Shown here: positions 12,988 to 21,941 of the stretch, piece by piece | How positions within the stretch are numbered: the stretch's first letter is position 1 | How the letters are laid out: each line of letters starts with the position of its first letter | Origin: Desulfurispora thermophila DSM 16022 | GTDB taxonomy: Bacteria > Bacillota > Desulfotomaculia > Desulfotomaculales > Desulfurisporaceae | NCBI RefSeq assembly: GCF_000376385.1 | Contig: NZ_AQWN01000012.1 | Coordinates: 1-64,000, forward strand | Length of the DNA stretch: 64,000 bases | Direction: 5' to 3' | Notes under the pieces: model-generated | The model's database searches: none | Seen by the model: the letters and a program-made list of their open reading frames with translations, nothing else | Told to the model about the DNA's origin: nothing | Position numbers and translations under genes: made by a program

Positions 12988-14895
12988 TTGCAATACATAG
13001 CCGGAGAATACGACGTGATAGTGGTGGGTGCCGGGCATGCGGGCTGCGAGGCGGCGCTGGCGGCGGCCCGGCTGGGCTGCCGCACGGCGGTGCTCACGCT
13101 GAATATGGACAACATCGCTCTCATGCCCTGCAACCCGGCGGTGGGCGGCCCGGCCAAAGGTCACCTGGTGCACGAGGTGGACGCCCTGGGCGGGGAGATC
13201 GGCCTGAACACCGACCGCACGGCCATCCAGATGCGCCTTTTGAACACCAAAAAAGGCCCGGCGGTGCAGGCGCTGCGCGCTCAGGCCGACAAAAAGCGCT
13301 ACCAGTTTTCCATGAAGTGGGTGCTGGAAAGCCAGCCCAATCTGGATGTCAAGCAGGTGCTGGTGGAAAAACTGCTGGTGGAGAACGGCCGGGTGCGGGG
13401 CGTGGTGGGCAGTACGGGGGCCACTTTTTACGCCCGGGCGGTGGTGCTGACCACGGGCACATATTTGAAGGGGCGTATAATTATCGGCGACCTGGCTTTT
13501 ACCGGCGGGCCCAACGGCCAGCAGGCGGCTATGGCTCTTTCCGACTGTTTGGCCGACCTGGGCTTAAAATTAATGCGCTTTAAGACCGGCACGCCGGCCC
13601 GGGTGGACCGGCGCAGTATTGATTTCAGCAAGATGACCGTGCAGCCGGGGGATGAAGTGCTGCGCAATTTTTCCTTTATTTCACCGGTCAGGGAGAGGCG
13701 GCAGGTGCCCTGCTGGCTCACCTACACCACGCCGGAGACGCACAAAATCATCCGTGACAACCTGCACCGCTCGCCTCTGTTCAGCGGTTTCATTCAGGGC
13801 ACCGGGCCGCGCTACTGCCCTTCCATTGAGGATAAGGTGGTGCGCTTTGCCGAAAAGGAGGAGCACCAGGTTTTCATTGAGCCGGAAGGGCTGGAGACCA
13901 ACGAGATGTATGTGCAGGGCATGAGCACCAGCCTGCCCGAGGACGTGCAGGTGGCCATGCTGCGCACCATTCCCGGTCTGGAAAGGGTGCAGGTGATGCG
14001 GCCGGGCTATGCCATTGAGTATGATGCCATCGACCCCACCCAGCTCAAACTATCCCTGGAATGCAAGAACATCGGGGGTTTGTTCACGGCCGGGCAGATC
14101 AACGGCACTTCGGGTTACGAGGAAGCCGCCGCCCAGGGTATCATGGCCGGCATCAACGCCGCCCACTATGTGCTGGGCAGGGAACCCTTCATTTTGACGC
14201 GGGACGAGGCCTACATCGGCGTGCTGATTGACGACCTGGTGACCAAGGGAACCAACGAGCCCTACCGCTTGATGACCGCCCGGGCCGAGTACCGGCTGCT
14301 GTTGCGCCAGGGCAATGCCGACCTGCGCCTGACCGAAAAGGGCTACCAGATTGGTCTGGTCACGCCGCAGCGCTACGAGCGGCTGCTCAAGAAAAAGCGT
14401 TTTATTGAAGAAGAAAGAGAACGGCTGAGCAAAACTATTTTGCCGGTAAGTGAGCAGGTGCAGGCCGTGCTGCAAAAGAAAGGCTCCACACCCCTCACCC
14501 AGCCCGTACCGGCCATCAATGTGCTGCGCCGGCCGGAAATCGGCTATGCCGACCTGGTGGCCATGGGCGCCGGGCGGCCGGCTGAGGAATCCGGGGAAGC
14601 GGCCGACGTGGACGCCTTTGTGGAGGAACTGGAAACCCAGATCAAGTACGAGGGGTATATCAAGAAGCAGCTGCAGCAGATTGAGCGTTTCCAGCGGCTG
14701 GAAGAAAAGCTCATCCCGCCCGATATTGATTACGAGCAGGTGCCCGGCCTGAAGACCGAGTGCCGGCAAAAGCTGCAGCGCATCCGCCCGGCCTCGCTGG
14801 GCCAGGCCTCGCGCATTTCGGGCGTCAGCCCGGCCGACATCGCCGTGCTGCTGGTTTATCTGGAACAGTATTACCGGCGGAAAGGGGGAAGTTGA
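12988..14895 (+). CDS. mnmG: tRNA uridine-5-carboxymethylaminomethyl modification enzyme MnmG
   Basis: This FAD/NADH-dependent partner of MnmE has 635 residues. The N-terminal dinucleotide fold is [19 protein letters not shown], followed by the family motifs [15 protein letters not shown] and [20 protein letters not shown], and the C-terminal MnmE-binding helical domain. The start is TTG at 12988. Its last 71 bp overlap the convergent bioB gene. Confidence 0.97.
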   Translation: MQYIAGEYDVIVVGAGHAGCEAALAAARLGCRTAVLTLNMDNIALMPCNPAVGGPAKGHLVHEVDALGGEIGLNTDRTAIQMRLLNTKKGPAVQALRAQADKKRYQFSMKWVLESQPNLDVKQVLVEKLLVENGRVRGVVGSTGATFYARAVVLTTGTYLKGRIIIGDLAFTGGPNGQQAAMALSDCLADLGLKLMRFKTGTPARVDRRSIDFSKMTVQPGDEVLRNFSFISPVRERRQVPCWLTYTTPETHKIIRDNLHRSPLFSGFIQGTGPRYCPSIEDKVVRFAEKEEHQVFIEPEGLETNEMYVQGMSTSLPEDVQVAMLRTIPGLERVQVMRPGYAIEYDAIDPTQLKLSLECKNIGGLFTAGQINGTSGYEEAAAQGIMAGINAAHYVLGREPFILTRDEAYIGVLIDDLVTKGTNEPYRLMTARAEYRLLLRQGNADLRLTEKGYQIGLVTPQRYERLLKKKRFIEEERERLSKTILPVSEQVQAVLQKKGSTPLTQPVPAINVLRRPEIGYADLVAMGAGRPAEESGEAADVDAFVEELETQIKYEGYIKKQLQQIERFQRLEEKLIPPDIDYEQVPGLKTECRQKLQRIRPASLGQASRISGVSPADIAVLLVYLEQYYRRKGGS

Positions 14896-15850
14896 AGCCT
14901 ATATCTTTAAGCATTTGCCGGTCGGTGGCCACATCCTCACCCGGTGTGGTCAGATAGTTGCCGATCATCAGGCCGTTGGCCCCGGCCAGCAGGGCCAGGG
15001 GCACCAGGATGCGCAGTCCGGTGCGGCGGCCGCCGCACAGGCGCAGCACGGCCCGGGGCAGCATGAGCCGCCACACGGCCACCAGACGCACCAGTTCGGC
15101 CGGCGGTGGGGGTTGGTGACCGGCCAGGGGTGTGCCGGGGATGGGGGTGAGAAAGTTGATGGGCACCGAGTTTATACCCAGCTGGCGCAGTTCGGCGGCC
15201 AGTTCCATGCGCTGGCGGGGGCTCTCCCCCAGGCCGATGATGCCCCCGGCGCACACCTTAAGACCCGCCTGCCGGGCGGCGTGGATAGTGGCCACCCTTT
15301 CCTCCCAGCTGTGGGTGGTACAGATGCGGCTGTAAAAGGCGCGGCAGGTTTCCAGGTTGTGGTGGTACATGGATAGACCTGCTGCCTTTAGTTGCCGGGC
15401 CTGCTGGTAGCTGATAATGCCCAGGGAGGCGCAGACCTCTAACTCTGTGTGCCGGCGGATCAGCTCCACGGCGCGCAGCACCTGATCCAGGTCGCTCTGG
15501 CTGATTCCCCGCCCGCTGGTGACAATGGAAAAGCGGGTCGCTCCGTCCTGGGCGGCCTGCTGTGCTTTTTGGAGTATTTCCTGCGGCGTAAGTAGCGGGT
15601 AAACCGGAGCGCCGGTCTGGTAGCGGCCGGACTGGGCGCAAAAGGCGCAGTCCTCACTGCAGCGCCCCGAGCGGGCGCTTGCAATGGCGCACAGTTCCAC
15701 CCGGCCGGCATAATGAAAATGTTCTGTAACACGGGCCGCCGCGGCGATCAGCGGCGGCAGTTTGATTTCCGGGCTGGTGTACAAATGCAGGGCCTGCTCC
15801 AGTGATAATGGCATGCCCTGCAAAATTTGCCGGGTAAGTCTATGAAGCAT
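14825..15850 (-). CDS. bioB: Biotin synthase
   Basis: This radical SAM enzyme inserts sulfur into dethiobiotin. The radical SAM CxxxCxxC is in [14 protein letters not shown] (about residues 60-75). Other BioB blocks are [36 protein letters not shown] and a C-terminal [12 protein letters not shown]. The 341-residue frame runs about 20 residues past the usual end (KDIGF) into the antisense of mnmG, a convergent overlap. It is the last gene of bioY-bioD-bioA-bioB, separated from bioA by 124 bp. Confidence 0.95.
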   Translation of the reverse strand: MLHRLTRQILQGMPLSLEQALHLYTSPEIKLPPLIAAAARVTEHFHYAGRVELCAIASARSGRCSEDCAFCAQSGRYQTGAPVYPLLTPQEILQKAQQAAQDGATRFSIVTSGRGISQSDLDQVLRAVELIRRHTELEVCASLGIISYQQARQLKAAGLSMYHHNLETCRAFYSRICTTHSWEERVATIHAARQAGLKVCAGGIIGLGESPRQRMELAAELRQLGINSVPINFLTPIPGTPLAGHQPPPPAELVRLVAVWRLMLPRAVLRLCGGRRTGLRILVPLALLAGANGLMIGNYLTTPGEDVATDRQMLKDIGFNFPLSAGNTVPDKPAARRCRPG

Positions 15851-15974
15851 GGTTTTTACCCCCTCTATTTCGCTTATTCAGAGATTATACCTGTGTTTGG
15901 CCAGCGAAGTATGTATTTCGATGATGTTGTTACTGCTTTGGGGTTTGTGGTTGGTGAAATGGTCAATGCTTTTT

Positions 15975-17348
15975 TTATTCACCGGTGACCCCGGCAATGC
16001 TTTGATAGGTAATTTCCAGTATTTGCCGCAGCTCATCAATGCTCATGGTCAGCACGGGCATGAGCACAATCACATGGCCCAGGGGGCGCAGGATCAGCCC
16101 CTTTTGCCGGGCAGCCAGGATGACACGGTGGCCAATTTGCGCCCCGGGCGGGTAGGGCTCTTTGCTGGTACGATCCAGTACTAGCTCAATGCCCACCATC
16201 AGTCCTTTTTGACGCACATCGCCCACATGGGGCAAAGAGTAGAATTTAGCCAGCTCGCCGGACAAAAAAGCCGCTTTTTCCGGCAGTTCTTGTAATAAAC
16301 CGCTTTGCTCAAATAAGTCCAGGCTGGCCAGTGCCGCCGCGCAGGCCAGCGGGTTGCCGGTGTAGGTGTGGCCGTGGTAAAAGGTACGCCCCTCTTCCGG
16401 CCGGCCCAGAAAGGCGCGGAAAATTTCTTCTGTGGTCAAGGTGGCGGCCAGGGGCAGGTAGCCGCCGGTGATACCTTTGGCCAGGCAGAGAATATCCGGC
16501 GAAACCTCCTCATGCTGGCAGGCGAACATTTTGCCCGTACGGCCGAAACCGGTAGCCACTTCGTCGGCGATGAACAAAAGGTTATACTGCCGGCAGAGTT
16601 CCCGGGCCCGGCGCAGATATCCGGGCGGAGAAACAATCATACCGGCGGCGCCCTGCACCAGTGGTTCCATAATCATGGCGGCCAGTTCGTGCTGATGTTT
16701 TTTGATAATCTTTTCCAGCTCCTGCAGGCATTCCCTGCGGCAGTTGCTTTTTTCCTGCTGCCAGGGGCAGCGATAACAGTAAGGTGCCGGGGCGGTAATC
16801 GTTTCAAAAAGCAAAGGGGCAAAAATGCGGTGAAAAGTGTCAATGCCGCCCACACTGACCGCGCCGATGGTGTCGCCGTGATAGGCCAGCTGGAGACAGA
16901 GAAACTTTTTCTTGTGCCGGTATTGTTCATTCCCCTGCTGTTGCCAGTACTGGTAGGCCATTTTAATGGCTATTTCCACGGCGGTGGCGCCGCTGTCCGA
17001 ATAAAATACCTTGCTTAAACCGGCGGGCGCCATTTGCACCAGCCTTTGGGCCAGCAGTATGGCCGGGACATTGGATAGACCCAGCAGGGTGCTGTGGGCC
17101 ACTTTTTCCAGTTGGCGGATTATGGCCCGGTTTATCCGGGGGTGGCAGTGGCCGTGCACAGTTACCCAGAGGGAAGAAACACCGTCCAGATATTTGTTGC
17201 CGTAGATGTCGTACAGGTAACTCCCCTCTCCCCTTTCGATGATCAGGGGCTTTTCCTGCTGGTATTGCTGCATCTGGGTAAAGGGATGCCAGATGTATTC
17301 TTGATCCCATTTTTCCAGGACGGTGGGATCAATGGTAGCGGTTTGCAT
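15975..17348 (-). CDS. bioA: Adenosylmethionine-8-amino-7-oxononanoate aminotransferase
   Basis: This PLP enzyme makes 7,8-diaminopelargonate from KAPA, usually with SAM as amino donor. The 457 residues show WHPFTQMQQY near the N terminus, DSGATAVEIAIKMA, the pocket aspartate in LLFIADEVATGFGRTG, and the Schiff-base lysine in CLAKGITGGYLPLA. It is the third gene of the biotin operon. The KAPA-forming genes (bioF, bioW/bioC) are not in this window. Confidence 0.96.
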   Translation of the reverse strand: MQTATIDPTVLEKWDQEYIWHPFTQMQQYQQEKPLIIERGEGSYLYDIYGNKYLDGVSSLWVTVHGHCHPRINRAIIRQLEKVAHSTLLGLSNVPAILLAQRLVQMAPAGLSKVFYSDSGATAVEIAIKMAYQYWQQQGNEQYRHKKKFLCLQLAYHGDTIGAVSVGGIDTFHRIFAPLLFETITAPAPYCYRCPWQQEKSNCRRECLQELEKIIKKHQHELAAMIMEPLVQGAAGMIVSPPGYLRRARELCRQYNLLFIADEVATGFGRTGKMFACQHEEVSPDILCLAKGITGGYLPLAATLTTEEIFRAFLGRPEEGRTFYHGHTYTGNPLACAAALASLDLFEQSGLLQELPEKAAFLSGELAKFYSLPHVGDVRQKGLMVGIELVLDRTSKEPYPPGAQIGHRVILAARQKGLILRPLGHVIVLMPVLTMSIDELRQILEITYQSIAGVTGE

Positions 17349-17402
17349 AGCCGTTTACTCTCCCTTCAACTTCTTGCCAGGCTGTGCCTGGCAGGTATAG
17401 CG

Positions 17403-18116
17403 TTAACCAATCAAGGCCCGCCAGTTCAGGTGTTGCCTTACGGCGTGCACCAGCCCGGCGCAGTGCCCTTTTTCTACATCCAGCCCGGCCAGCCGGGGCA
17501 GGGTGCCCAGCAGAGGCAAGCCGGTCAGGCGGGGGAGGATTTTTAGATTATCTTGCTCCACCGGGCCGGCCTCGCCCGGCAGGCCATTAACCACCAGCCC
17601 GGCTAGGGACAGACCATGCTGCCTGGCATAGGCAACAGTAAGCAGGGTATGATTAATGGTGCCCAATCCGGGGCGGCACACCACCAGCAGGGGGTAACCC
17701 AGATCGCGGGCCAGATCCACCATGAGATAGTTATCCGTGATGGGTACGGCCAGCCCGCCGGCTCCTTCCACTAAAACAAACTCGCTGGCGCGGACTTTTT
17801 CTGCGCACCAGGCCAGCAAGGTTTCTCTGTCCAGATTAATTCCACTTAAGGCGGCAGCCAGATGGGGGGAACAGGGCGGTTCCAGGCAGTAACAGCATAA
17901 ATTTGCCGCGGCTTCTGCCGGCCAACCGGCTGCGCGGCAGTAAAAGGCGGCATCGGGCGGCAGCAGGCGGCCATTTTTTCTCACCGCGCCGCTTTGTACC
18001 GGTTTTAAGGCCACAGCCTGCACACCGTTCTGGAGTAACACGGCCAGCAAGCCGGCGGTGACGGCGGTTTTCCCCACTCCCGTGTCGGTGGCCGTGATGA
18101 AAAAACCTTTTTTCAT
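17403..18116 (-). CDS. bioD: Dethiobiotin synthetase
   Basis: This enzyme is an ATP-dependent carboxylating ring-closing synthetase. The 237 residues have the N-terminal P-loop TATDTGVGKTAVTAGL, a Lys-x-Val substrate motif (LKPVQSG), and the conserved EGAGGLAVPI. It overlaps bioY by 4 bp (ATGA), indicating coupling, and precedes bioA by 54 bp. Confidence 0.95.
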   Translation of the reverse strand: MKKGFFITATDTGVGKTAVTAGLLAVLLQNGVQAVALKPVQSGAVRKNGRLLPPDAAFYCRAAGWPAEAAANLCCYCLEPPCSPHLAAALSGINLDRETLLAWCAEKVRASEFVLVEGAGGLAVPITDNYLMVDLARDLGYPLLVVCRPGLGTINHTLLTVAYARQHGLSLAGLVVNGLPGEAGPVEQDNLKILPRLTGLPLLGTLPRLAGLDVEKGHCAGLVHAVRQHLNWRALIG

Positions 18117-18694
18117 GCCTCTTTACCTCCTGCCGGGGTAACAGTGCTCACAAACTGCCCCAGGCGTGCTCTGACTTTTTCTGCCAGCAAAGCGGCCACC
18201 AGGCAGAGGGCTATATCCCCCGGCAGGCAGAGCAGGGCCCCGAACCAGATGGCTGTGGCCAGGGGGAAGTGCAGGTGCAAAAGATAATTTTTGATGAGAT
18301 AAAGATGGGCCACGCCCAGTCCATAGACCACGGCCAGGCCAACCAGGTTGTACAGGAACAGTCTGGCCGGTGGGGCGCCGGGGTCTTTTTCCGCCAGCCG
18401 GCCGATCAGCCAGGCTGCGCCGGCAAAACCCACCAGGTAGCCGAAGGTGGGCTGCAGCACATAGGCCGGTCCGCCGCCGTAGGCGAAAACCGGCGCCCCG
18501 GCCAGCCCCACACTTATGTACACCAGTTGACTGAGCAGGCCCAGCCGGGCTCCTAAAAGCAAGCCGGCAAAGATGACAAAGAGCCACTGCAAGGTGAAAG
18601 GAACGTGGGGCACGGGCACTTTGATGAATGCCCCCACTGCTGTCAGAGCGGCAAAAAGAGCGGCCAGCACCATGTCGCGGGTGGAGAAGCGCAT
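18113..18694 (-). CDS. bioY: Biotin transporter BioY (ECF S component)
   Basis: This 193-residue protein has about six membrane helices and BioY motifs (TAVGAFIKVPVPHVPFTLQWLFV, PVFAYGGGPAYVLQPTFGYLVGF). It is the substrate-specific subunit of an energy-coupling-factor transporter; no EcfA/EcfT genes are nearby. ATG at 18694 is supported by AAAGGAGG upstream and by the family N terminus. It is the first gene of the operon, and its ribosome site lies inside a BirA-type operator. Confidence 0.94.
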   Translation of the reverse strand: MRFSTRDMVLAALFAALTAVGAFIKVPVPHVPFTLQWLFVIFAGLLLGARLGLLSQLVYISVGLAGAPVFAYGGGPAYVLQPTFGYLVGFAGAAWLIGRLAEKDPGAPPARLFLYNLVGLAVVYGLGVAHLYLIKNYLLHLHFPLATAIWFGALLCLPGDIALCLVAALLAEKVRARLGQFVSTVTPAGGKEA

Positions 18695-18695
18695 A

Positions 18696-18727
18696 ATGTA
18701 AACCTCCTTTAAATGGTAAGTTAACAT
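18696..18727 (-). promoter_or_regulatory. BirA-type biotin operator
   Basis: On the minus strand ATGTTAAC (18720-18727), a 16-nt spacer and GTTTACAT (18696-18703) form a near-perfect dyad. This matches the published pattern for Firmicute BirA sites (TTGTTAAC-like half sites 14-16 nt apart). It spans the bioY ribosome site and lies just downstream of a good promoter, so bound BirA would block initiation and/or elongation. The repressor gene is not in the window. Confidence 0.7.
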
Positions 18728-18729
18728 AT

Positions 18730-18757
18730 ATCATATAAAAAACTGGCATAATGTCAA
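18730..18757 (-). promoter_or_regulatory. Biotin operon promoter
   Basis: TTGACA (18752-18757) and TATGAT (18730-18735) on the minus strand are 16 nt apart, immediately upstream of the BirA-type operator. Confidence 0.7.
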
Positions 18758-18955
18758 CAGTAGAAAATTATCAGGTTTACATTATTTATAAGAAGATCAG
18801 TGGATTTTGTTTTGCTTTATTTTTCACCAAAATATGGTTATAATCTTAACTACCAGAATTGATCATAGAAACTACCTCTGAAAAACCATCCCCCTGGGGG
18901 TGGGACGAAGCCAGCGGGCTTTTTTCGGGGCAGTTTCACAAAGGAGCTGAAGTAT

Positions 18956-19294
18956 ATGCATTGCCCTCATTGTCAGGTGGAAATGGTTCCGGCCAGCAAG
19001 CAGGGTGTGCTCATTGATGTATGCCCCCGCTGCCGCGGCATCTGGCTGGACAGGGGTGAACTGGAAAAAATCATGGAGCGCGTAGCACAAAGCGTGGTGG
19101 ATTATGACCAGTTGGCGGGACATGATTATTCCGGTCATATAACCACCAACACTGCACCGGGGGCAGGACAAATTCCGCCCTATCAGCCGAATAAACCTGC
19201 TTATGGGCACGACCCGTATGGTTACGGGCATGGATACAAGCACAAAAAGAAAAAGCACGGTGTTTTGAAGCTCTTGGAGGAAATTTTTGATTGA
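18956..19294 (+). CDS. Zinc-ribbon (TFIIB-like) protein
   Basis: This 112-residue protein has an N-terminal zinc ribbon with two cysteine pairs, MHCPHCQVEM and DVCPRCRGIWLDRGELE, matching the zf-TFIIB family. A central Pro/Gly/Tyr/His-rich linker and a lysine-rich tail (HKKKKHGVLKLLEEIFD) follow. AAAGGAG lies 10 bases upstream of the ATG. The function is unknown. It is 29 bp before rsmG and may be cotranscribed. Confidence 0.8.
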   Translation: MHCPHCQVEMVPASKQGVLIDVCPRCRGIWLDRGELEKIMERVAQSVVDYDQLAGHDYSGHITTNTAPGAGQIPPYQPNKPAYGHDPYGYGHGYKHKKKKHGVLKLLEEIFD

Positions 19295-19323
19295 TGCAAA
19301 AGGTTTCAGCGGAGGTAGTATAA

Positions 19324-20115
19324 TTGGCAGAATATTCCCTGGCCGGTGAGGCCGGTTCGGTATGCGAACCCTTAAAACAGTGTGCCGCCTGGCTGGGCCT
19401 GGAGTTTACGCCCGGGCAGCTGGAAAGGTTTGCTCTGTACCACGAGATTTTACGCCGGGAAAACGAGAAATATACTCTTACCGCCATTACCGCACCTGCC
19501 GAAGTGGCCATAAAACACTTTGTGGATTCGCTGGCGCTTCTTAAGTTCTGGCCCGACCGTTTTACCCTCTCCCCTGCCGGCTCGCTGCCGGAGAACACGG
19601 CATTGCCCTTTACTGTTTCCCTGCTGGACATTGGCAGCGGGGCCGGCTTTCCCGGCCTGCCGCTCAAAATTGTGCTGCCCGGGCTGCATGTGCATCTGAA
19701 CGATTCGGTACAGAAAAAGGTAAAATTTTTAGAACTGGCCGGGCGCGAGCTGGGTCTGCCCTGCCCCGTGCTGCCCGGCCGGGCCGAGGAGCTGGGGCGT
19801 GATAAGCGCTGGCGGGACGGTTTTCAGCTGGTGGTCAGCCGGGCCGTGGCCGCTTTAAATGTGCTGGCCGAATACTGCCTGCCCCTGGTGCGGCCGGGCG
19901 GCTTTTTCATTGCCTGGAAAGGCGCCGGAGTGGATGAAGAAGTGGCCGCGGCCGGCAGAGCGCTGGCAGTATTAAATGGCCGCCTGGCAACGGTGCACAA
20001 GTTCAAACTCCCCCTGCTGGGAGATGAACGCGCCCTGGTGGTGGTGCAAAAGACCGCTCCCACACCGGCCGCCTATCCCCGCCGGGTGGGACTGCCGGCC
20101 AAAAAGCCGCTGTAA
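19324..20115 (+). CDS. rsmG: 16S rRNA (guanine527-N7)-methyltransferase
   Basis: This methyltransferase modifies G527 of 16S rRNA using SAM. The 263 residues contain NEKYTLTAIT, HFVDSLALL, and the SAM-binding glycine motif LLDIGSGAGFPGLPLKI. The start is TTG at 19324 following GGAGGTAG. The last 24 bp (ending at the stop) are repeated exactly at 20823-20846 beyond mazEF. rsmG normally precedes parA/parB near the origin; those genes are absent here. Confidence 0.95.
   Translation: MAEYSLAGEAGSVCEPLKQCAAWLGLEFTPGQLERFALYHEILRRENEKYTLTAITAPAEVAIKHFVDSLALLKFWPDRFTLSPAGSLPENTALPFTVSLLDIGSGAGFPGLPLKIVLPGLHVHLNDSVQKKVKFLELAGRELGLPCPVLPGRAEELGRDKRWRDGFQLVVSRAVAALNVLAEYCLPLVRPGGFFIAWKGAGVDEEVAAAGRALAVLNGRLATVHKFKLPLLGDERALVVVQKTAPTPAAYPRRVGLPAKKPL
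20092..20115 (+). repeat. 24-bp direct repeat, copy 1 (3' end of rsmG)
   Basis: The last 24 bases of rsmG, starting CTGCCGGCCAAAAAG and ending with the TAA stop. An identical copy is at 20823-20846. The two copies bracket mazEF exactly. Confidence 0.95.
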
Positions 20116-20141
20116 TATATATTTACATTTTATGTGCAAAG

Positions 20142-20160
20142 GTATATACTGTGTATATAC
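20142..20160. promoter_or_regulatory. Repeated palindrome upstream of mazEF
   Basis: Two copies of the palindrome GTATATAC (20142-20149 and 20153-20160) are 3 bp apart, about 80 bp upstream of mazE. This is a plausible autoregulatory operator, since MazE/MazEF complexes typically repress their own promoter. Binding is inferred, not shown. Confidence 0.45.
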
Positions 20161-20236
20161 TATAGTGACATTTGGTAATTAGCCGGGTAGTCCGCGTTGA
20201 TCGGGTGGGCCGAATTATATAAAGGAGTGTAAGGCT

Positions 20237-20470
20237 ATGCAGTCCCGGATTGTAAAATGGGGAAATAGTTTGGGCTTGCGTATACCCATATCGGTAGCCA
20301 GAAAAGTGGGTCTTTTGGAAGGATGCCCGGTGGAGTTTCAGATTGCAGAGGATGCTCTGATTATTCGCCGCAGTTATCAAAGCCTGGAAGAAATGCTGGC
20401 CCGGGTAACTCCTGATAATTTGCATGGTGAGATGGACACTGGTGAGCCGGTGGGCGGGGAAATATGGTAG
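20237..20470 (+). CDS. mazE: Antitoxin MazE
   Basis: The 77-residue protein has an N-terminal AbrB/SpoVT-type swapped-hairpin domain (MQSRIVKWGNSLGLRIPISVARKVGL), typical of MazE. The acidic C-terminal tail (residues 50-77) would bind MazF. A strong AAAGGAG precedes the ATG. It overlaps mazF by 7 bp, the usual coupled arrangement. Confidence 0.92.
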   Translation: MQSRIVKWGNSLGLRIPISVARKVGLLEGCPVEFQIAEDALIIRRSYQSLEEMLARVTPDNLHGEMDTGEPVGGEIW

Positions 20471-20811
20471 CAGGGGATCATTATGTTCCCGGGCGGGGCG
20501 ATCTTGTCTGGCTGCAGTTTAATCCCCGGGCAGAGCATGAGCAGGCGGGGGAAAGGCCTGCACTGGTTATTTCTCCCCTTTCTTACAACCAAAGGGTGGG
20601 TTTGGCCCTGATGTGTCCTGTAACATCTAAAGTGAAAGGCTATCCCTTTGAGGTTTTGCTGCCCGCTGATCTGCCGGTTTCCGGAGTGGTCCTGGCCGAT
20701 CAGATTAAAAGCCTGGACTGGCGGGCCCGGGGGGCCAGATTTATCTGTCGGGTGCCAGAAAAGGTGATGAGAGAGGTTATAGAAAAGCTGCAGCTGCTTA
20801 TTTTCTTGTAA
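20464..20811 (+). CDS. mazF: mRNA interferase toxin MazF
   Basis: The 115 residues are a complete MazF/PemK: PGRGDLVWLQFNPRAEHEQAG near the N terminus (catalytic Arg region), RPALVISPLSYNQ, the central TSKVKGYPFEV and VVLADQIKSLDWRAR. It acts as a sequence-specific endoribonuclease kept in check by MazE. The cassette sits between two copies of a 24-bp piece of rsmG. Confidence 0.93.
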   Translation: MVAGDHYVPGRGDLVWLQFNPRAEHEQAGERPALVISPLSYNQRVGLALMCPVTSKVKGYPFEVLLPADLPVSGVVLADQIKSLDWRARGARFICRVPEKVMREVIEKLQLLIFL

Positions 20812-20822
20812 AACACCCTGGC

Positions 20823-20846
20823 CTGCCGGCCAAAAAGCCGCTGTAA
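20823..20846 (+). repeat. 24-bp direct repeat, copy 2
   Basis: Exact duplicate of the rsmG 3' end (20092-20115), located 11 bp after the mazF stop and outside any gene. See the finding on mazEF insertion. Confidence 0.95.
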
Positions 20847-20851
20847 AAAAC

Positions 20852-20877
20852 TATCCCCGGAGCAACTGCTCCGGGGA
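20852..20877. terminator. Bidirectional intrinsic terminator
   Basis: A strong GC-rich hairpin (CCCCGGAGCA pairing with TGCTCCGGGG) with T tracts on both strands, between mazF (plus) and the cold-shock gene (minus). It was probably the original rsmG terminator. Confidence 0.85.
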
Positions 20878-20902
20878 TGGCTTTTTCGGTTACCTGGCAG
20901 GT

Positions 20903-21106
20903 TTAAAGAATGCGCACATTGGCCGCCTGCGGGCCGCGGTTGCCGCTGACCACGTCAAACTGCACCGCTTGCCCTTCTTCCAGAGTCTTGAAGCCGTCAC
21001 CCTGGATGGCCGAGAAGTGCACGAAAACGTCGTGACCGTCATTGCTCTCGATAAAACCGTAACCTTTTTCCGCGCTGAACCATTTTACTTTTCCTTGCAT
21101 GTTCAA
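20903..21106 (-). CDS. Cold-shock domain protein
   Basis: The 67-residue protein contains the RNP1-like KGYGFIE and RNP2-like VFVHFS motifs of the CspA family, and begins MQGKVKWFS (after an extra MN). These proteins bind single-stranded nucleic acid and melt mRNA structure. The untranslated leader from its promoter (21227-21254) is about 110 nt, as is common for cold-shock genes, and may mediate temperature control. It converges on mazF. Confidence 0.96.
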   Translation of the reverse strand: MNMQGKVKWFSAEKGYGFIESNDGHDVFVHFSAIQGDGFKTLEEGQAVQFDVVSGNRGPQAANVRIL

Positions 21107-21226
21107 TGCCCCCCGTTAGTTTTTTTGATTAAAAAGCGGATCACCTAACAGTATACCTTTAAACCGAACCTGCTAATCAGGGGGCGCAAGATATCCTGGC
21201 ATTTCCTTCTTTTTAATACTCATCCA

Positions 21227-21254
21227 AGTATAGCACACCTGGCCGAAAAAGCAA
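21227..21254 (-). promoter_or_regulatory. Putative promoter of the cold-shock gene
   Basis: On the minus strand TTGCTT (21249-21254), a 16-nt spacer and TATACT (21227-21232). It gives a leader of about 110 nt. Confidence 0.55.
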
Positions 21255-21355
21255 GGGCAAAAGGAAAATAATTATGAGATTGTGATCATAAGAGAGTATT
21301 GGTAGTATTGTAAATATAGAATATGATAATAATATTACTATCAGGAGGTGGCAAC

Positions 21356-21646
21356 ATGTATATCAAGCCATCGGCCAGTATTCGGCAAAATTATAATGAA
21401 ATAGCCCATCTGTGCAAATCCACCGGTGAACCTGTATATCTAACCAAAAATGGTGAGGGCGACCTGGTGGTCATGGATATAGAAGCCTTTGTGCGCCGGG
21501 AAAAGATGCTGCAGCTGCGGGAAGAACTGCTGGCGGTGGAAGAAGAACGTCTGGCGGGACGCCAGGGGGTTACTCTGGATCAGTTGAATGATTATCTGGA
21601 ACAAATTATTACAGAGGCAGGAAAGGAAGAAGATGGGCAAATATGA
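21356..21646 (+). CDS. Phd/YefM-family antitoxin
   Basis: This 96-residue protein has an N-terminal Phd/YefM fold (MYIKPSASIRQNYNEIAHLC, PVYLTKNGEGDLVVMDIEAF) and a charged C-terminal helix that would wrap a partner toxin. ATG at 21356 with AGGAGG at 21343-21348 is clearly the start, rather than the longer frame from 21323. It overlaps the RelE/ParE gene by 14 bp. The family typically neutralises the toxin and autoregulates. Confidence 0.88.
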   Translation: MYIKPSASIRQNYNEIAHLCKSTGEPVYLTKNGEGDLVVMDIEAFVRREKMLQLREELLAVEEERLAGRQGVTLDQLNDYLEQIITEAGKEEDGQI

Positions 21647-21941
21647 GGTTATTGTCTCGGAGCGCGCCCGCCGCATGCTGGCAGGCCATTTACAACTTCT
21701 GGCCTGGAAAAGCCCTGCTGCCGCCCGTACATTAAAAGATCAATTGATAGATGCCATGCAGTCCTTGAGTACAATGCCGGAACGTTATCCTTTTCTGGAA
21801 GCGAAATATATTCCCCCCAATAAATATCACAAAATGGTGGTGCAAAAAAGATATCTGGTTTTGTATCAGATTAAGGACCGGGTGGTTTACGTTGACTTAA
21901 TAATAGACTGCAGACAGGACTACCAGTGGTTGCTGAAATAA
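21633..21941 (+). CDS. RelE/ParE-family toxin
   Basis: The 102 residues begin MGKYEVIVSERARRML and include a MVVQKRYLVLYQIKDRVVYVDLIIDCRQDY strand-rich core typical of RelE/ParE toxins. I cannot tell a ribosome-dependent nuclease from a gyrase poison by sequence alone. The ATG at 21633 follows GGAAGAAG and overlaps the antitoxin gene. Its stop directly abuts the stop of a degraded minus-strand gene. Confidence 0.85.
   Translation: MGKYEVIVSERARRMLAGHLQLLAWKSPAAARTLKDQLIDAMQSLSTMPERYPFLEAKYIPPNKYHKMVVQKRYLVLYQIKDRVVYVDLIIDCRQDYQWLLK

Noticed and set aside
18720-18759. GTTAACAT...ATGTCAAC outward-facing dyad around the bio promoter as the BirA site
   Set aside because: Half-site order and the 23-nt spacing do not fit BirA. 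The adjacent ATGTTAAC-N16-GTTTACAT dyad does.
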